From: Bemisia tabaci
Taxonomy: Eukaryota; Arthropoda; Insecta; Hemiptera; Aleyrodidae
Length of the DNA stretch: 64,000 bases
Assembly (NCBI RefSeq): GCF_918797505.1
Contig: NC_092795.1
Location: forward strand, 5,613,434 to 5,677,433
Reading direction: 5' to 3'
The translations under genes and the position numbers were made by a program. Shown one piece after another: positions 44,644 to 55,786 of the stretch. How positions within the stretch are numbered: position 1 is the first letter of the stretch; every line of letters begins with the position of its first letter. The notes beneath the pieces are model-generated. The model saw only the letters and a program-made list of their open reading frames with translations, was not told the origin of the DNA and did no database searches.

Positions 44644-45558
44644 ATCAATCGATGCGATTTGGTTCCATTTTTGGACCCAATCTACCCGCATTCATTCTAG
44701 GTCAGTTGCACTAAGCTTACAATTTTGGTAAGTTTTGGTATTTTGATGATTTTTGATCATAATAGATCGGCAAAAACTAAGAACTGTCCAAATATCAAGT
44801 TTCTACATCCAATGTTAACGGAGTTGGCGCCCTTCGAACCCCGAATTAACCGCGATGGTGCATGCCAGTGTCCCTTAGTTTTATTCGTATCTTACGTGGA
44901 ACCACTGCAAAGTATTGTGTGTTGATCAAACCAATGTGGATGATATCATGATATTTAGTGCCGCGGTGGATGACGTCATTTACCGTCTCTTTTGTACGTG
45001 TCTCCACTTGAGCCCTATTCTCCGTCTAACTCTATTCTTTCCAGGGCTTACGTTGACATGCAGATACGCCCTTACGTCAGAGGAGAAACGAATTATGAAA
45101 GTGCTAAATTTGCTCCCACATTCCGTCGGATTAAACTGCAGCATGGCTATTGTTAGCCGGATTACAGGAATGGGCGTTGCTCGGAAACTTGAGCCTTTCT
45201 CCATCATAGACCGAGCGGCGACAAGAAGATAGTCTTCTTGCCTTTCATGTGAGGCAGATATTTTACTTCCCTGGATATTTTTAACGACTCTCTGTCCCAA
45301 CTCCTGTCTCCGAGGTTTCACGCACTTTAAGAGAGCAGGCATACACTGTCGTTGGGATAATTCATGGGCTTCTTACTTCCATGGACCACACGGAGAAAAA
45401 TGTATGGCTTTATACTAAATAGTGGTTCATATAAAACACCACTAATAGTCGTAAATGAACTAATGATTCTCAGTCTGTGAACCATACTAAGGTATCTCGT
45501 CCATACTAAGGTATACATACCGGTCCCCGACGTAAATAGCCTGGTCGCTGATCGTCGT

Positions 45559-45559
<1 letters not shown>
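44644..45559. other. Unassigned part of copy C
   Basis: Overlapping frames on both strands (44915-45232 plus, 44980-45342 minus, up to 120 codons) share no motif with a known family. A 'tgtatggc..taaatagtggt' patch near 45400-45480 is partly mirrored near 45660. Confidence 0.35.

Positions 45560-45625
<66 letters not shown>
45560..45625. repeat. (AACT)n tetranucleotide microsatellite
   Basis: About 16 perfect units. Copy D has two fewer. Confidence 0.97.
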
Positions 45626-46130
45626 AGAACCAACTATTATATGTTGCCTTTACTACTATTAGTGGTGTTCCATAGGAGCCCACTAATTGGTTTAAAAGCC
45701 TTTTCTCAGTGCACTAGAAAAGGAAATTTTGGACGGAACGTTGTAATAAGGGACTTTTAACTTTGATTCATTTATAATCCACCCATCCACATAGGGAATC
45801 TATTGGCGCTATATGTTGCTTTTATAAAAAGAATCAGAAATAACAGTCCCTCAATGTAAAATGTAGCTCTATTAAAGTATCACAACAACGGATTTTCATG
45901 CAAATTTTACGCCAGACACGTTAAAGTTGTGTTTGAAAAGCCTAAAATTAAGTAATAAATAAGAATCTGTGTTAAAGTTCTTTGGACAATGCGAAAAAAA
46001 AGTCCGATGGAATATAAACCAAACTTTAGTTCATCGAGCCATCACCAAGCATCTTCCTCAAAAGGGTGACAATACATGCATTAATTCATCATAACCCTGC
46101 AATTTCGTACCCTGAAGTGTTAGCAGATTG
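45626..46130. other. Unassigned part of copy C
   Basis: AT-rich, with no recognised feature. Confidence 0.4.
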
Positions 46131-46407
46131 ATTATTAATATTGATAGACAAAGCAATTGACAAGGGAGAAAAAGAGAAAACAGAGCGATTCTATTGGAGG
46201 CGGATGGTTGCGATGGATAAAGCATGTATGTAATAGAATAACTTACGGCAACCCTTAAGATACCCTATAGCTAGTCCATAATTTCCTCCCTTGTCTATAG
46301 CATTCTTGTCATAGCATTAAACCGCCCCGTTTCAACAAATCAGATCGCTCAATTTTCTCTTTCTTTTTTTCGTTAGTCACTTTGTCTATGAATCGCAATA
46401 ATCAGTA
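46131..46407. mobile_element. M9 inverted-repeat MITE
   Basis: Arms 'attgatagacaaagcaattg' / 'gtcactttgtctatgaatcg' with 'gagcgattctattgg' mirrored by 'cagatcgctca'. Same organisation as 17390. Confidence 0.65.
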
Positions 46408-46991
46408 GGGAGCTTGGAATTTTGAACAGCACCCCTCACCACAACTCTCCTTGAGTTTGAAACTTCACACCGTCATAACTCCAGTTTGGCGCAACAAACA
46501 AATCGCTCATCGAACTCCCCAATGCTCCGGTGTCAACAATTCAATTTTGAGTTTTCGCGGACCCAGAATTTTTCATCAAAATTTGAGCTGCCTTAATAAA
46601 CTCGTGGGCGTCTACATTCGCCCGTGGGTTCGAAGCGAGAAATGAGACACTCGGAAAACGCAAAGCACACACAAACCGGTTCGTTCCGGCGAATAATTCG
46701 GGCATTACGGGAATAACGAGCGTACAGTTTGCACTAACTTGAGGTTTAAAAAAAAAACACCGAGTATTGTCGGGCCAAAAATGGAGATCCGTCGGGAATT
46801 TGGACCCGGCGAACTCTCTTTCTTTCTCCTGGAGGAGCGAAACAGAACAACAAAAATAAAAACACAATTATATAAAGTAAATACTGCACAAAAGCTCCGC
46901 TCATGATATAGTTTGCCTGGTCCCAGTTCGCCGAGACTGAGGCACTTACTTCGGTCCCCCCGGCGGCTCCCAGGTTTTTTCGGTCCCTTTA
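46408..46991. other. Unassigned part of copy C
   Basis: No family recognised. Minus-strand frames 46541-46867 and 46705-47040 overlap each other and an M3 end, so they are unlikely to be genes. Confidence 0.35.
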
Positions 46992-47247
46992 ACAGAATCG
47001 TAAGGGAAAACGCCCTATGATCCTCCCAGGGTTGCCACATTCCCTTCGATAAAATACGAATTCATTGGTAAATTTGCATATATTTAATTCCAATTTTTTA
47101 AACAATTTTCTTCGCAATGTAATCTAAAATACCCGAAAATGTCAAGGAAAAATATGCCTAGTTTCCCTCGAGAATACATGTTATATCCGGGGAAATTTGG
47201 CAACTCTCGAATGGACGTAAGGCGTTCTACCCCTAGCACGGCAGAGC
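46992..47247. mobile_element. M3 MITE
   Basis: From about 'atcgtaagggaaaacgccc' to 'cgttctacccctagcacggc', with 'gaaatttggcaactctcg' at the right. Confidence 0.7.
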
Positions 47248-47495
47248 AGAGCAGGGGCGTGCAGTTTGCGTAAATATGATTTATGTAAACTCGGAAACCT
47301 GAGCTGTTTGCATAAGCGCCGTTCGCGAATAACCGTCGCAAATACGGAGGCGTATTTTTTCGCGGTTCCTCCCCTTCCCGCGGGGGTAAAATAGAGTAGG
47401 CGTGTGGTGCCGATGAGCTCTGCGATAAGTGGGCTAAGACACGGCACGGGAAACAATGTGCATGTATTCGTGCTCAAGCGAACCATGCGCAGTTA
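47248..47495. other. Short unassigned GC-moderate stretch
   Basis: 'agcagagcagggg' and 'cttcccgcgggggta' stand out. No gene seen. Confidence 0.35.
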
Positions 47496-48647
47496 CACGG
47501 AAAAAAGTATCACAATCCTAACTGTATTCCTGGCTGATTTTACCGCCAGATGTAAGAGTAGTTGCACCCCTCAGAGGTGCAGTTAAGTCTGCCGAAAGAA
47601 TCGTTAAATCAACCATACCTCTAGCCAGTGCAACTACTCTCATACCATCCCTGATGAAAATTGGCAGTAGAATCTGTGTTCCAAAATACCATAAACCTAA
47701 AGCCGGCTGTAAGATTTTCAATAGCTTCTATAGCCGGCTGCACAATTTCTTATAGCCTTTTATAGCCGATGGCAATTGAGCAACAGCCAGGCGATAAAGT
47801 GTATGCTAAATGTTCATTACGGATGCTAGGACTGTTTTTGGATTACTTCTCTGTTTTTGGGCCGTAGTATCTTGATTTATTTTGCGCGGAAAGCTTCGTA
47901 CTTCGGAAGGATGCCTGCCAATGCCATTCCTAATATGTTGGAGCGCCTTCAATTTCGTATGATACTGTGCAATACCTCTGGTGTGAAATAGTTGCTTCAA
48001 GCGCCGTGGCACGCTGCGGCGCGGCGGGCGGGCAGCCAGCGCAAAAAGCGCCTCAGCGCCTACAAACCTAACAGGGATACTTCACGCATTTCGCCATGCG
48101 TGAAGTATCCCTGTTAGGTTTGTAGGCGCTGATGCGCGCTTATCGCTGGCAGCACGCCGCTCCGCTCTGTGTTAGACTCCAATATAATCTTGCGGAGTCA
48201 GCGTTTTTCAACTCATGATTTTGAAATGTTTGCACATCCTGTATGGATTATTCTCATTTTAATTGATGAAAAAAAAATATGTATTAAAGGAAAATATAAT
48301 GTGTGTTTTGTGAATATTATGGTGGTTCCGTATCAAACTAAATGATTTCCAAAGCACACGAATTTCTACAATTTCTTATAGCCTTTTATAGCCGATGGCG
48401 ATAAAGTGTAAAGCCCGGCAATAGAAACTATAGCCCGGCTGCATACTTTTTTATCGCTTCGTATAGCCCGGCTATATGATTTGCCCCGCTTTCTACAGCC
48501 AGCTATATGATTTTCTATTGCCTTCTTCAGCCGGCTGTAAGAATTCCTATGGTATTTTGAAACGCAGCTCCTAACGCCAATTTTTACCAGGGATGCCGCG
48601 AAAATCAGCCAGAAGTATAGTTCGGATTGTGATACTTTTCTTTTCAA
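47496..48647. mobile_element. 1.15-kb element with inverted ends and 'tatagcc' repeats
   Basis: Left 'aagtatcacaatcctaact', 'tggctgatttt' and 'ccaaaataccata' reappear inverted near 48540-48645. Between lie many copies of 'tatagccggct' / 'tatagccgatgg' (47703-47775, 48375-48540), the M10 palindrome (48056-48129) and the M10-adjoining module (47806-48012, minus). Confidence 0.65.
48056..48129. repeat. M10 74-bp palindrome
   Basis: Arms 'gcgcctacaaacctaacag' and 'ctgttaggtttgtaggcgc' around 'gcatttcgccatgc'. Confidence 0.88.
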
Positions 48648-48968
48648 GGATACACTTTGAAAAAAAGTATGGTTTGAGCGACAAAGATATGAGTACGGTA
48701 ATTGCCAACAGACTCTACGGTCGCCAAGAACCTGACTCTGGTCACCCTCATCAAAAGTATGGTGAATGCTAAAGAACGTTTGGTGAACTTCATTCCTCGG
48801 GATCACTGTATCAAAAATCAAGTAGACCGATGCCAGATTATTCATACTTCTCGTAAAAATTGCCATAATTTTCTCCTGTGTAGGTGTATAGGATTCGAAT
48901 GAGTAACTTTGGCTATCAAAGCACCGTAAAGACTGTAATTCTGTTGTGGATCGATTTTCTCCCTCCAA
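48648..48968 (-). CDS. Uncharacterised open frame (107 codons upstream of a transposon)
   Basis: The minus-strand frame opens at 48968 (ATG) and stays open past 48647 into the neighbouring transposon, ending at 48366. Only the part outside the transposon is listed. It reads like protein (SYTPTQEKIMAIFTRSMNN, VYLIFDTVIPRNEVHQTFF) with no homopolymer bias. I recognise no domain. It may be a gene remnant interrupted by the transposon, or chance. Confidence 0.25.
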
Positions 48969-49108
48969 ACATTTTAAATTTTGAACGTAATAATTAAAAT
49001 TTGATTTATAACATTTTATTTCCTACATGTAAAGCGCTGTTTATTTACACTCTCTATGATGCAAATCAGCGCTTTATAGGTAGTGCCAATGAGTCTCCTC
49101 AATAAACC
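48969..49108. other. Short intergenic stretch
   Basis: A palindromic patch 'gtaaagcgctgtttat' / 'atcagcgctttatag' lies at about 49030-49080. Otherwise nothing. Confidence 0.4.
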
Positions 49109-49557
49109 GTGCTAAGGAAAAACGCCAAATCAGCTCCCAGTCGTTGCCAAATCTTCCGAGATAAATCATTTATTTTTTAAAAAATATATGCATTGTATGC
49201 CTTATAATTTGCAGAACTCCCCTACAATCAACAGAGATACAAACTCACTTACATGCGATGAACCCAATATTACTACCAAAAGTCTGAAACTCTTCACCTC
49301 TCTTAATTTAAAAATCTAAACTTTCGTGTATATTCCCATTTTCAAAATTCTCTGTAAAGACGTTAATAGCCTGTGACGCTGAATGTCTCAAAATATACTA
49401 ACTAAGTGACAAACTATTTAAATTTAAATTGCGAACAAAATCATCTGAAAAATTTGAAGAAAAATATTCCGAACATTCCCTGTAAATTCGTTTTTTATTG
49501 GAGAAAATGTGTCAACCGCTGACGGTCCACACGGTATTCTCCTTGAGCGCAGCAGTA
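49109..49557. mobile_element. M3 MITE interrupted by about 200 bp
   Basis: Left end 'accgtgctaaggaaaaacgc' with 'gtcgttgccaaatc', right end 'cacacggtattctccttgag..gcagcag'. The middle (about 49200-49420) does not belong to the family. Confidence 0.55.
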
Positions 49558-50006
49558 TGAAATGTTGGATTTCAGACGAAACGATTGAAAGACAACGGCA
49601 ACGTGGCGTTTCCCGCCAAATTTTACGCGAGCCAAGACGGCTAATTCCCCAACTTTGCGGGCGCTCCATTGTATCGAGTCATTTTGAGGAATCTTCAATT
49701 TGGAGATTGAAATTCAAGTGAAAAGTTATTACGTAGAAGGGGGCTCAAGACGCTCTGTTGTTAGTGAACAGCGGAGGCGTGAGAAAGCGAAATGGAGGGG
49801 AGGGGAGGGGGCTCATTGCGAGGATGTGCGAGGGGGTGGGTGGGGTTGAGAATCTCTCACCTCCCAGATCTCTTCTTTAATTTATCTCGAATCTGATATC
49901 CTTCAAGCGCAGTTTCACTTGCTGGCGACAGTATTCGACGACCCTCCGACGCAAGGGCGTATCTCCGAATGCATGTGAGCCGCGAAAAGCACTCAGTTAG
50001 ACGGAG
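49558..50006. other. Unassigned stretch with G-rich patch
   Basis: 'ggaggggaggggaggggg' and 'gagggggtgggtggggttg' near 49795-49850 give G-quadruplex potential. No gene recognised. Confidence 0.45.
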
Positions 50007-50251
50007 AGCACAGGAAAAACGCAGTATGAACCTCCAGGCGTTGCCAAATTTCCTTCGATAAAACACGGATTCCTTGGTTAACTTGTGAATATTTTCTTTC
50101 CGATTTTTAAAAATGATTTTGCTCGCAATTTCACCCAAAGTTCCTGAAAATTTCAAGGAAAAAAATTCATAACTCTCCTCAAAAATAACAATTTTATCGA
50201 ATGACATTTGGCAACTTTCGAATGTTCATACGGCGTTTCTCCTCAGCACGG
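50007..50251. mobile_element. M3 MITE
   Basis: From 'gcacaggaaaaacgcagtat' to 'ggcgtttctcctcagcacgg'. Landmarks 'gcgttgccaaatttccttcg' and 'catttggcaactttcgaatg' are preserved. Confidence 0.7.
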
Positions 50252-50562
50252 CGGGACCGGGCTAACGTGGGAATTGAGATGTGTCCGTGGAGCAACGCAC
50301 GGAGGGAGAAAATTGTTTTCATCTGTTGACGTGTCACATTCGATTTTCTCCGCGCTCGCACTGACGGACTTACACGGCGATGGCGATTGGAGAAGCATAA
50401 TATGATTTTCTTTGTGACATATCTTCACTGCGATTAGATGTTTGTTTTAAAGTTAATAGAGCGTTAGTCAGTATCTGCTACACCTCGAGGTTGCGCTCGT
50501 GCGATTTCTTTGCAGCTTTGTGTTGTTTCAGCAGTATTATGACAGTCAAGTAGTATGCTCAT

Positions 50563-50886
50563 TTGATGGTAGTATTAAAAATCAATAACAATTGCCTCGG
50601 TACAAATGGAAATAAACGGATTTATCGGAAAAAATTACGTAAACGGATGATGGTTTTTGGAACATGGAACGTACAAGGAATTTCTACGAAAATGACGGAA
50701 GTGGTATCGGAGATAGGGAGTCGCGGATTTGATGTCACGGTATTAACAGAAACGAAGAAGAAAGGACAAGGCTCTGTAAGTGTAAAGGAATACGATTTGT
50801 TTTATAGTGGCGTGGAAAAAGATCAGCGAGCTCAACAGGGTGTTGCAATTCTTATTCGCAAGAGCCTACGGAAAAACAAGCAGTGA
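50563..50886 (+). pseudogene. LINE retrotransposon endonuclease fragment (truncated)
   Basis: The frame encodes the start of an AP-endonuclease-like domain used by non-LTR retrotransposons to nick target DNA for reverse transcription. Seen: GTWNVQGIS (first conserved block with the catalytic-site Asn), VLTETKKKGQG (block with the catalytic Glu), then YDLFYSGV and QGVAILIRKSLRK. It stops after 107 codons, whereas the full domain is about 230 residues and should be followed by a reverse transcriptase. Neither appears downstream, so the element is cut at its 3' side, unlike the usual 5' truncation. Such frames are often annotated as craniofacial development protein 2-like in insect genomes. Confidence 0.85.
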
Positions 50887-51114
50887 ACTCCAACACAATG
50901 TGTTGATAAGGCGCGTCATTAACTCGCACATATCAACCCCTTTAGTTTTCATTTACAGAGATTTCAAAATAGGCAAACAGCATAAAAAGAGAATTCACGA
51001 TCCAACACTGCGAGGTCAAAGACGCACCTTGACGAGACCGTGTATTGTGAAAGTAGAAAGCTATTCGATCGAATTTAAGTTTTTTGATCTGCCTCAAGCA
51101 AAATCTTATCAGAT

Positions 51115-52190
51115 TCTTGAAGAAAAGTGCTACGGAATAATTTAAGCGAAGAAAGGAAAAATTCTGTCGAACTCCTAGAAGATAAAGTCGATTTAAAGGT
51201 ATTTTGGGGCTAAAATACCCAAATCACCGGTAGTAAAAATCCCGTTATATTATTGAAAAGAAATTGACTCGATATAAATGCAATTGCATTAAATACGTCT
51301 TGATTTTGTTATTTTAAACGTCTTTCCATGCAAAGAAGTTCAACCATGTCGTTGCTTTATTCATTCATGAATTGAAAGTAAGCAATCTACATCCCGAAAA
51401 TCTACTGATTTGCCGTAAAAAATTGCAGAAACTTGATATACCAGGTCGATGCACCCACTCGTTGAATTTACCAACCAATTTTGTGAGTGCAAATGTGTAA
51501 GAATCAATATGCTATAGTCATTTTGGGTGCATTTATTTTTCATGAAACAATAATAATTTCAATCCCGAAAAACCATCAATTTTCCGTATAAAATCGAAAA
51601 AATCAAAATATGTCAACTCCCCGACGTGAAAATTAGATTCTACGTATGTAAAATGTAAATACTTATGTATCGATATGCTGAACAGAACTATGTGTGGACA
51701 GTCAGAAGCCCGCGGCAACATTAATTCAACAGAAAAACTGTAAAAATTAGATAGGATTTTAGCCGCTTTGCCCGCCTCTCCTCGCTACTTACAACAAACC
51801 GTTCTTATACTCATCTCAAAATTTTTCTCAGAGCTTTGGGTTATTATCAGCTTCCATTTAACTCCGGTTCGATGGCCGAATCGGCTGCCAAAAAAGCAAG
51901 CCACTGTTGAGGGGTTCTATGAGAAATTCGTGATATTATCGGCTCTCAGGAAATCACCCCATGGCTAAAATTGGTGGTATAAATGTTTAAGTGCTTAAAA
52001 TAATCGTATTCAAGAAACTAAGGAATTAAACTATGGAGTCAATTTCTTTTTAATAATATAACGAATTTACTACCGGTGATTTAGCTATTATAGCCCCAGA
52101 ATACTTTTAAAGCGCCTTTGCGTTCCAGAATCTCGACGGAATTTTTTTTTTTTTTTTTTTTTTTTTTGCTTAAACGATTCAAGAAACATT
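51115..52190. mobile_element. 1.1-kb element with inverted arms of about 110 bp or more
   Basis: Left arm (51162-51275: 'aggtattttggggctaaaat', 'caccggtagtaaaa', 'gaaattgactc') is mirrored at 52033-52141 ('gagtcaatttc', 'ttactaccggtg', 'agccccagaatac'). Internal direct repeats 'atcccgaaaa..tttgccgtaaaa' occur at about 51391 and 51562. No transposase is seen. A poly-T of about 26 bp lies within the right end. Confidence 0.72.
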
Positions 52191-53019
52191 GTAGTTAAAA
52201 ATATAAAGATTTTTCGATTTGGACGTATGAAAAATGTTTAACTCGTTCAGGCACACCGTGTATTGTATGGAGTACTGCTGTTATTCGACCGTTGTCTTCA
52301 GGTCAAAATTCTTACAAAGAAGCCCCTTGCAAGAGGCAAATTTTTTGTAATTTCTCCCAGTTTTTTCAGCGTTAGGTATATAAATGAATTGTTTGTCAAA
52401 TTTTGAGGTCAATTATATTTAATTGTAATTTATACTTTCTTTTTTTCCCCTTCATTTTATTTTTCGTATCGAGGAGTCGAGGTTTTGTTGATTTCTTCGG
52501 ATTTCGATTACTGTAACTTCTCTTCTATTCGGCCGATTTTTATGAATGAGGTCTCTTTTTATTTGTGTTTTAACGGAGAGTAAGGAAAAAATTGCTAAAT
52601 ACACGCGAAACAATTTTTTTTGAAAATTGGATGAATCCTAGCGTGACGGTGAAATGGTTAATGAAGCGTGAGTAATTGGGGTACGGGTATCGGCCGCGTT
52701 GGGACCCAAGGCCCATTGTTCTTCGTGACGCCGACGCAGTGATCAGGAGCGTGGGGACGAGAGGGCTTAGTGGACTCCTGTATGAGCCACGTTTAGCAAA
52801 TGGTCTAATGAGTCTCGAGGCTCATCACAGATTGCACTTACCACTATCCTGGTGGCCCCGGCTATCAGAGCAAGGAGTACCAACTTTTGAAAAGGATAAC
52901 AGTGTTGTGGAGATATGTCAAAGCAACGTTGTGAACAAAACGGAGTGAGTGAAATTCTCATTCAAGGAGTGCCGAACTGGTCAGCCATCCTCGAATCAGT
53001 TCGCTTGCTTCCGCTTATA
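52191..53019. other. Unassigned stretch
   Basis: AT-rich left half. A GC-richer right part (52640-52950) has a 90-codon plus-strand frame (52676-52948) with no recognised domain. Confidence 0.35.
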
Positions 53020-54224
53020 CAGGGTGGGCCAGAAGTTCCAGGACGGTCGGCTAACTTTTGAACGGTTCGAGATAGAAAAATGAAACTTTGGGAATGTTCT
53101 TATCTCAAAGGGGACCATCTTTTGGGGGAGTCAAAATTTTGGTCCCCCCTAAGGGAGGGGGCGGGGGGCCCCCAACTTTTTTTTTTCAAATGGCAACCCC
53201 TATCTTGTGATAGCTCATTCGAAAGACCATAAAAAATTAAGAATTTTGGCGCAAACCGCAGATCAATATCTTAATTTTTGACCGAGTTATGATAGGATCA
53301 AAGGTCAAATTTGACCTATTTTCAAAAAATCACAACTCCGGTTCAAATTATCGTAAAGAAAAAAATAAAACGGGAAAATTTACTAATTGTGTTCGCTTTT
53401 TTGTAAACATTGCAGAAATCACTTCGAACTAATTTTGAGGGGGGATTCGGACCTCCAAATACGTCAATTCAAAGGTCATTCAATTTTCCCGCAAAATAAG
53501 CCAATTTCCCCTAGATTTGCCTCCACATTATCTCAGTAAGGTCAAAGTCAGTTCAATATTACGTTGGGCAAGTCCCCAAATTTCAGGAAAAGTTAAAAAA
53601 AAACCAATTTAATCGGTCAAATTTAATTACCTTAAATTGCGTTTTTTTAACTTTTCCTGAAATTTGGGGACTTGCCCAACGTAATGTTGAACTGATTTTG
53701 ACCTTACTGAGATAATGTGGAGGCAAATCTAGGGGAAATTGGCTTATTTCGCGGGAAAATTGAATGACCTTTGAATTGACGTATTTGGAGGTCCGAATCC
53801 CCCCTTAAAATTAGTTCGAAGTGATTTCTGCAATGTTTACAAAAAAGCGAACACAATTAGTAAATTTTCCCGTTTTATTTTTTTCTTTACGATAATTTGA
53901 ACCGGAGTTGTGATTTTTTGAAAATAGGTCAAATTTGACCTTTGATCCTATCATAACTCGGTCAAAAATTAAGATATTGATCTGCGGTTTGCGCCAAAAT
54001 TCTTAATTTTTTATGGTCTTTCGAATGAGCTATCACAAGATAGGGGTTGCCATTTGAAAAAAAAAAGTTGGGGGCCCCCCCGCCCCCTCCCTTAGGGGGG
54101 ACCAAAATTTTGACTCCCCCAAAAGATGGTCCCCTTTGAGATAAGAACATTCCCAAAGTTTCATTTTTCTATCTCGAACCGTTCAAAAGTTAGCCGACCG
54201 TCCTGGAACTTCTGGCCCACCCAG
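53020..54224. mobile_element. 1205-bp foldback element with arms of about 585 bp
   Basis: The two halves are reverse complements with only a few mismatches, from CAGGGTGGGCCAGAAGTTCC at the left to 'ttctggcccacccag' at the right. The loop is about 37 bp (53604-53640). TATA flanks both ends (53016-53019, 54225-54228), a likely target duplication. Short frames inside are by-products. A transcript would form a long double-stranded hairpin. Confidence 0.93.
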
Positions 54225-54523
54225 TATATGCATATTTTAAATCAGCGCGCCCCATTCTAAGGTTTTTTTAAAAAAAACCAAGAAACGTAGACTCTTGGTA
54301 TTCATTACACATAAACTAGCGAGCCCCAGAATGAGAAACAAATTTTAATCATTATTATTGACGGATTAGTAAACTTTTTACACGCTTTGGAAAATCTCAG
54401 AAGTTCGCGGTAGTCACTTTTCGGTAAGGAACTAGGGGACTCGGTTATTGTATCGAGGGGGGGGGGGGGGGGGGGGGGTCGAAACGATCGCAAAGGCGGT
54501 ATACTACGTATACGCGCCAAAAT
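54225..54523. other. Sequence between the foldback and copy D
   Basis: No gene recognised. Contains a 22-base G run (54457-54478) close to the copy D border. Confidence 0.5.
54457..54478. repeat. Poly-G tract (22 bases)
   Basis: Uninterrupted run of G, 45 bases before copy D starts. Such runs may be real or a sequencing/assembly effect. Confidence 0.95.
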
Positions 54524-54664
54524 TGTGCGTGATTCCTTAATCCTGGTAAATTCCGAAGATCGCAGGGTTGAGCTCATCGATAACATATACTTATTTAGCC
54601 ATGCAAATTTTTTGTAGTCAACAGAAGTCCTTGGTCGGAATAAAAGATTTCGAACGACGGATAT

Positions 54665-55056
54665 CATTGGCGGATCCAGCAAATTGGTAACATTGTTTTT
54701 CTCCATTTAAACACGGAAAAAAAAATTGCTGATTCAATAATTCAATTGCTAAAAACAGTGAGTGCAATGTTTCAACGCAGATTTTACAACAAAACAAAAT
54801 GCTACTTTAACTACCCCCGTGGTTAAATTAGTTTAGAATGTGGTTAAAGTAGCACTTTTTTGTTGTAAAATCTGCGTTGAAACATTGCACTCACTGTTTT
54901 TAGCAATTGAATTGCTGAATCAGCAATTTTTTTTTCCGTGAACATATGGAAATATATCGATTCATGGAGGGGCCAGGTGCTCCGACAAGAATCGATTATT
55001 TACGTAGGTTTAAACGGAGGGAATCTGGTGTTGCCTAATTGCTAGATCCGCCTCTG
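54665..55056. mobile_element. M6 hAT-type MITE with nested M2 (copy D)
   Basis: Counterpart of 39143-39535, flanked by the same perfect ACGGATAT duplication. The nested M2 is 54712-54940, one A shorter than in copy C. Confidence 0.93.
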
Positions 55057-55740
55057 ACGGATATAGGAGCAGCAGAAATGCTAGGCGTCTGCATGCAACT
55101 ATTCGAGCTCGATGGAAGTGCGTACTGCATACATGCAGATTTGAAGGCGCCTCGACTTTCTTTCGATCTCAACGAAAGTGGCATTTAGGGACAGGATGGG
55201 TGTCACGTCTGTCATGTTTGAAAGATTCCACGTGTTATGTGCCTCGATGCAATACACCAACGGTGAAATTGCAGAAGTGTAGACACGTGCATCTCGAGTA
55301 CGCAGTGTTTTAAAATCTCCGTTCCAATTTTATTTTAGCAAATGGGAACACACCAGTGGTATTACTTGGAAATTTCACGGAATATCTCTCACGTAAAGAT
55401 GAAAAACCAGAGAAGTTTTTGAGAAATAGCTTCAAGTACTTTTCTACTTGAAAAAGGAAGTATGACGGATAGTCTGTAACATGTCGAAACCGAGATGCGC
55501 GTTCTTGCAGTCTCAACGTTGACATTCATTTACCTAGTGTATTGAAGACTCTTTGATGACATATTTTTCCATCCGACCGACAGAATCGTCATCTAACGAA
55601 TTGGTTGCGTTTTTCACAAGAAATCAAGCAACGCTTTAAAAAAAATTGAGTCAAGGATAGCATTGAGCTTGTCTGGATGCAAAATTCCTATCGCCGAAAC
55701 TTAAGTCCACCTAAAATGATTAAAAATGCAAAAACTCAAT

Positions 55741-55786
<46 letters not shown>

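Larger units (their letters stand above)
39004..48486 (+). repeat. Direct duplication copy C (at least 9.48 kb)
   Basis: Essentially identical to 54524-64000. The visible differences are a few bases within the first 100 bp, homopolymer length changes and two fewer AACT units in copy D. The match is cut by the window end, so the true right border is not known. Contents are transposons, simple repeats and unassigned sequence. Confidence 0.95.

Noticed and set aside
44915..45342. Overlapping 105- and 120-codon frames on opposite strands
   Set aside because: No motif, and their repetition in copy D follows from the duplication.
53962..54156. Minus-strand frame inside the palindrome
   Set aside because: Its mirror lies in the other arm; it is low-complexity and crosses G/C runs. 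Not a gene.
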